Below the pieces are notes generated by a model, which was not told the origin of the DNA, made no database searches, and worked only from the letters and a program-made list of their open reading frames with translations. Of a stretch of 64,000 nucleotides of DNA, positions 63,618 through 64,000 are shown in pieces. The translations under genes were made by a program, and so were the position numbers. The number at the start of each line of letters is the position of its first letter. Position 1 is the first letter of the stretch. Origin of the DNA: Phycisphaeraceae bacterium (GTDB lineage: Bacteria; Planctomycetota; Phycisphaerae; Phycisphaerales; SM1A02); the NCBI GenBank assembly GCA_015709595.1, contig CP054178.1:1488001-1552000 (forward strand), written 5' to 3'.

Positions 63618-64000
63618 TCATCCCTGCACGCTGATCGACTGCTTGGGCGGGGGCGCGGCGGCGGCCTGCGCCGCGGCGCTCTGGGCCGCGCCCTTCGCCT
63701 CGCGGGCCAGCTGCTCCATCAGCATCACCCAGGTTTCGCGCTCGAACTCCAGCAGCCGGAGCACCTCGTCCACGATGCCGGCGTCGCGCTGACGGCTGGC
63801 GTCGAGCAGGCGCGTATACATGAAGGTATACAGCGCGGCGAGTTTCTCGCACAGGTCCGGGTCGTGCTCGGGCCGCAGCGAGTTGATCAGCTCCATCAGG
63901 ATCGCCTGGCAGCGCGTGATCCCCTCGAATGACTTTTCGTAGTCCTTCCCGATCAGTCCTTCCCGTCCGAGGCGGGCGAAGCGGATGGCGCCGTCGAAGA
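63618..64000 (-). CDS. fliS: Flagellar secretion chaperone FliS (5' end outside the window)
   Basis: The visible part reads FDGAIRFARLGREGLIGKDY EKSFEGITRCQAILMELINSL (two parts), then LCEKLAALYTFMYTRLLDAS and EVLRLLEFERETWVMLMEQL. This is the helical-bundle FliS that holds flagellin in the cytoplasm before export. The last ~25 residues are Ala/Pro-rich. The start lies past 64000. A flagellated cell fits a planctomycete swarmer. Confidence 0.9.
   Translation of the reverse strand, partial: FDGAIRFARLGREGLIGKDYEKSFEGITRCQAILMELINSLRPEHDPDLCEKLAALYTFMYTRLLDASRQRDAGIVDEVLRLLEFERETWVMLMEQLAREAKGAAQSAAAQAAAAPPPKQSISVQG

Overview
The window is GC-rich bacterial chromosome, almost certainly from the Planctomycetota and most likely a Phycisphaerae-like lineage. 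The evidence is PEP-CTERM-type C-termini of the form PAPGA...RRRRR (9352 and 40385 ends), a TTG-started ECF-type sigma factor next to a Ser/Thr kinase-TPR protein, cytoplasmic-membrane proteins carrying planctomycete-style zinc ribbons, a long SecE with three membrane segments, a futalosine-pathway radical SAM enzyme, a SelB factor, FliS, and many short dispersed palindromic repeats.

Layout. 1-1.7 kb: end of an unknown gene and homoserine dehydrogenase. 1.7-10.0 kb: a large secreted repeat protein, tryptophan 2,3-dioxygenase (TDO), then a 3.25 kb cassette (LuxR-type HTH / glycine-rich ORF plus an LTxxQ-like partner) bounded by 549-bp direct repeats made of the 5' half of TDO and the tail of a PEP-CTERM gene. 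10.4-13.5 kb: nusG, secE, tRNA-Trp, rpmG, tuf, tRNA-Thr. 13.7-20.3 kb: a surface-glycan-like cluster with three sulfotransferases, a methyltransferase and an ABC-exporter-like protein whose ATPase domain has lost its catalytic motifs. 20.3-24.7 kb: selB, an ACMSD-type decarboxylase and kynureninase. 24.7-28.2 kb: Ser/Thr kinase-TPR and sigma factor. 28.4-30.5 kb: a second glycine-rich plus LTxxQ-like gene pair, paralogous to the first. 30.6-38.1 kb: fatty-acid synthesis genes fabF, acpP, fabG and fabD, split by a plus-strand block (DUF11 lipoprotein, LEA14-like lipoprotein, mscL) and a lipoprotein gene. 38.4-43.6 kb: beta-propeller protein, PEP-CTERM protein, small proteins and a Wzz-like protein with a very long coiled coil. 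43.8-47.0 kb: mqnE and a two-gene accessory module (DUF488 plus partner). 47.1-53.9 kb: murJ, VanZ-like, ParA-like, SH3 and zinc-ribbon proteins. 54.0-56.8 kb: an ALDH8-type dehydrogenase and an SDR, separated by a GxxExxY gene inside a perfect 33-bp inverted repeat. 56.9-64 kb: metal P1B-type ATPase, unknown secreted protein, glycogen-binding-like domain, LpxH-like phosphoesterase, a coiled-coil secreted protein and fliS (cut by the window end).

Working together: TDO, kynureninase, ACMSD and the ALDH8-type dehydrogenase are four steps of oxidative tryptophan degradation but lie in three places. The fab genes are a type II fatty-acid set. The most unusual material is (i) the twice-occurring glycine-rich/LTxxQ-like cassette, one copy apparently inserted with a 549-bp target duplication and preceded by a heptanucleotide tandem repeat inside the start region of an HTH gene; (ii) the sulfotransferase cluster with a degenerate ABC protein; (iii) short repeats that have been accepted inside coding sequences (hom and mqnE); and (iv) the inverted-repeat GxxExxY element. 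Two genes (third sulfotransferase, DUF11 protein) carry single-base frameshifts that could be real or sequencing errors.
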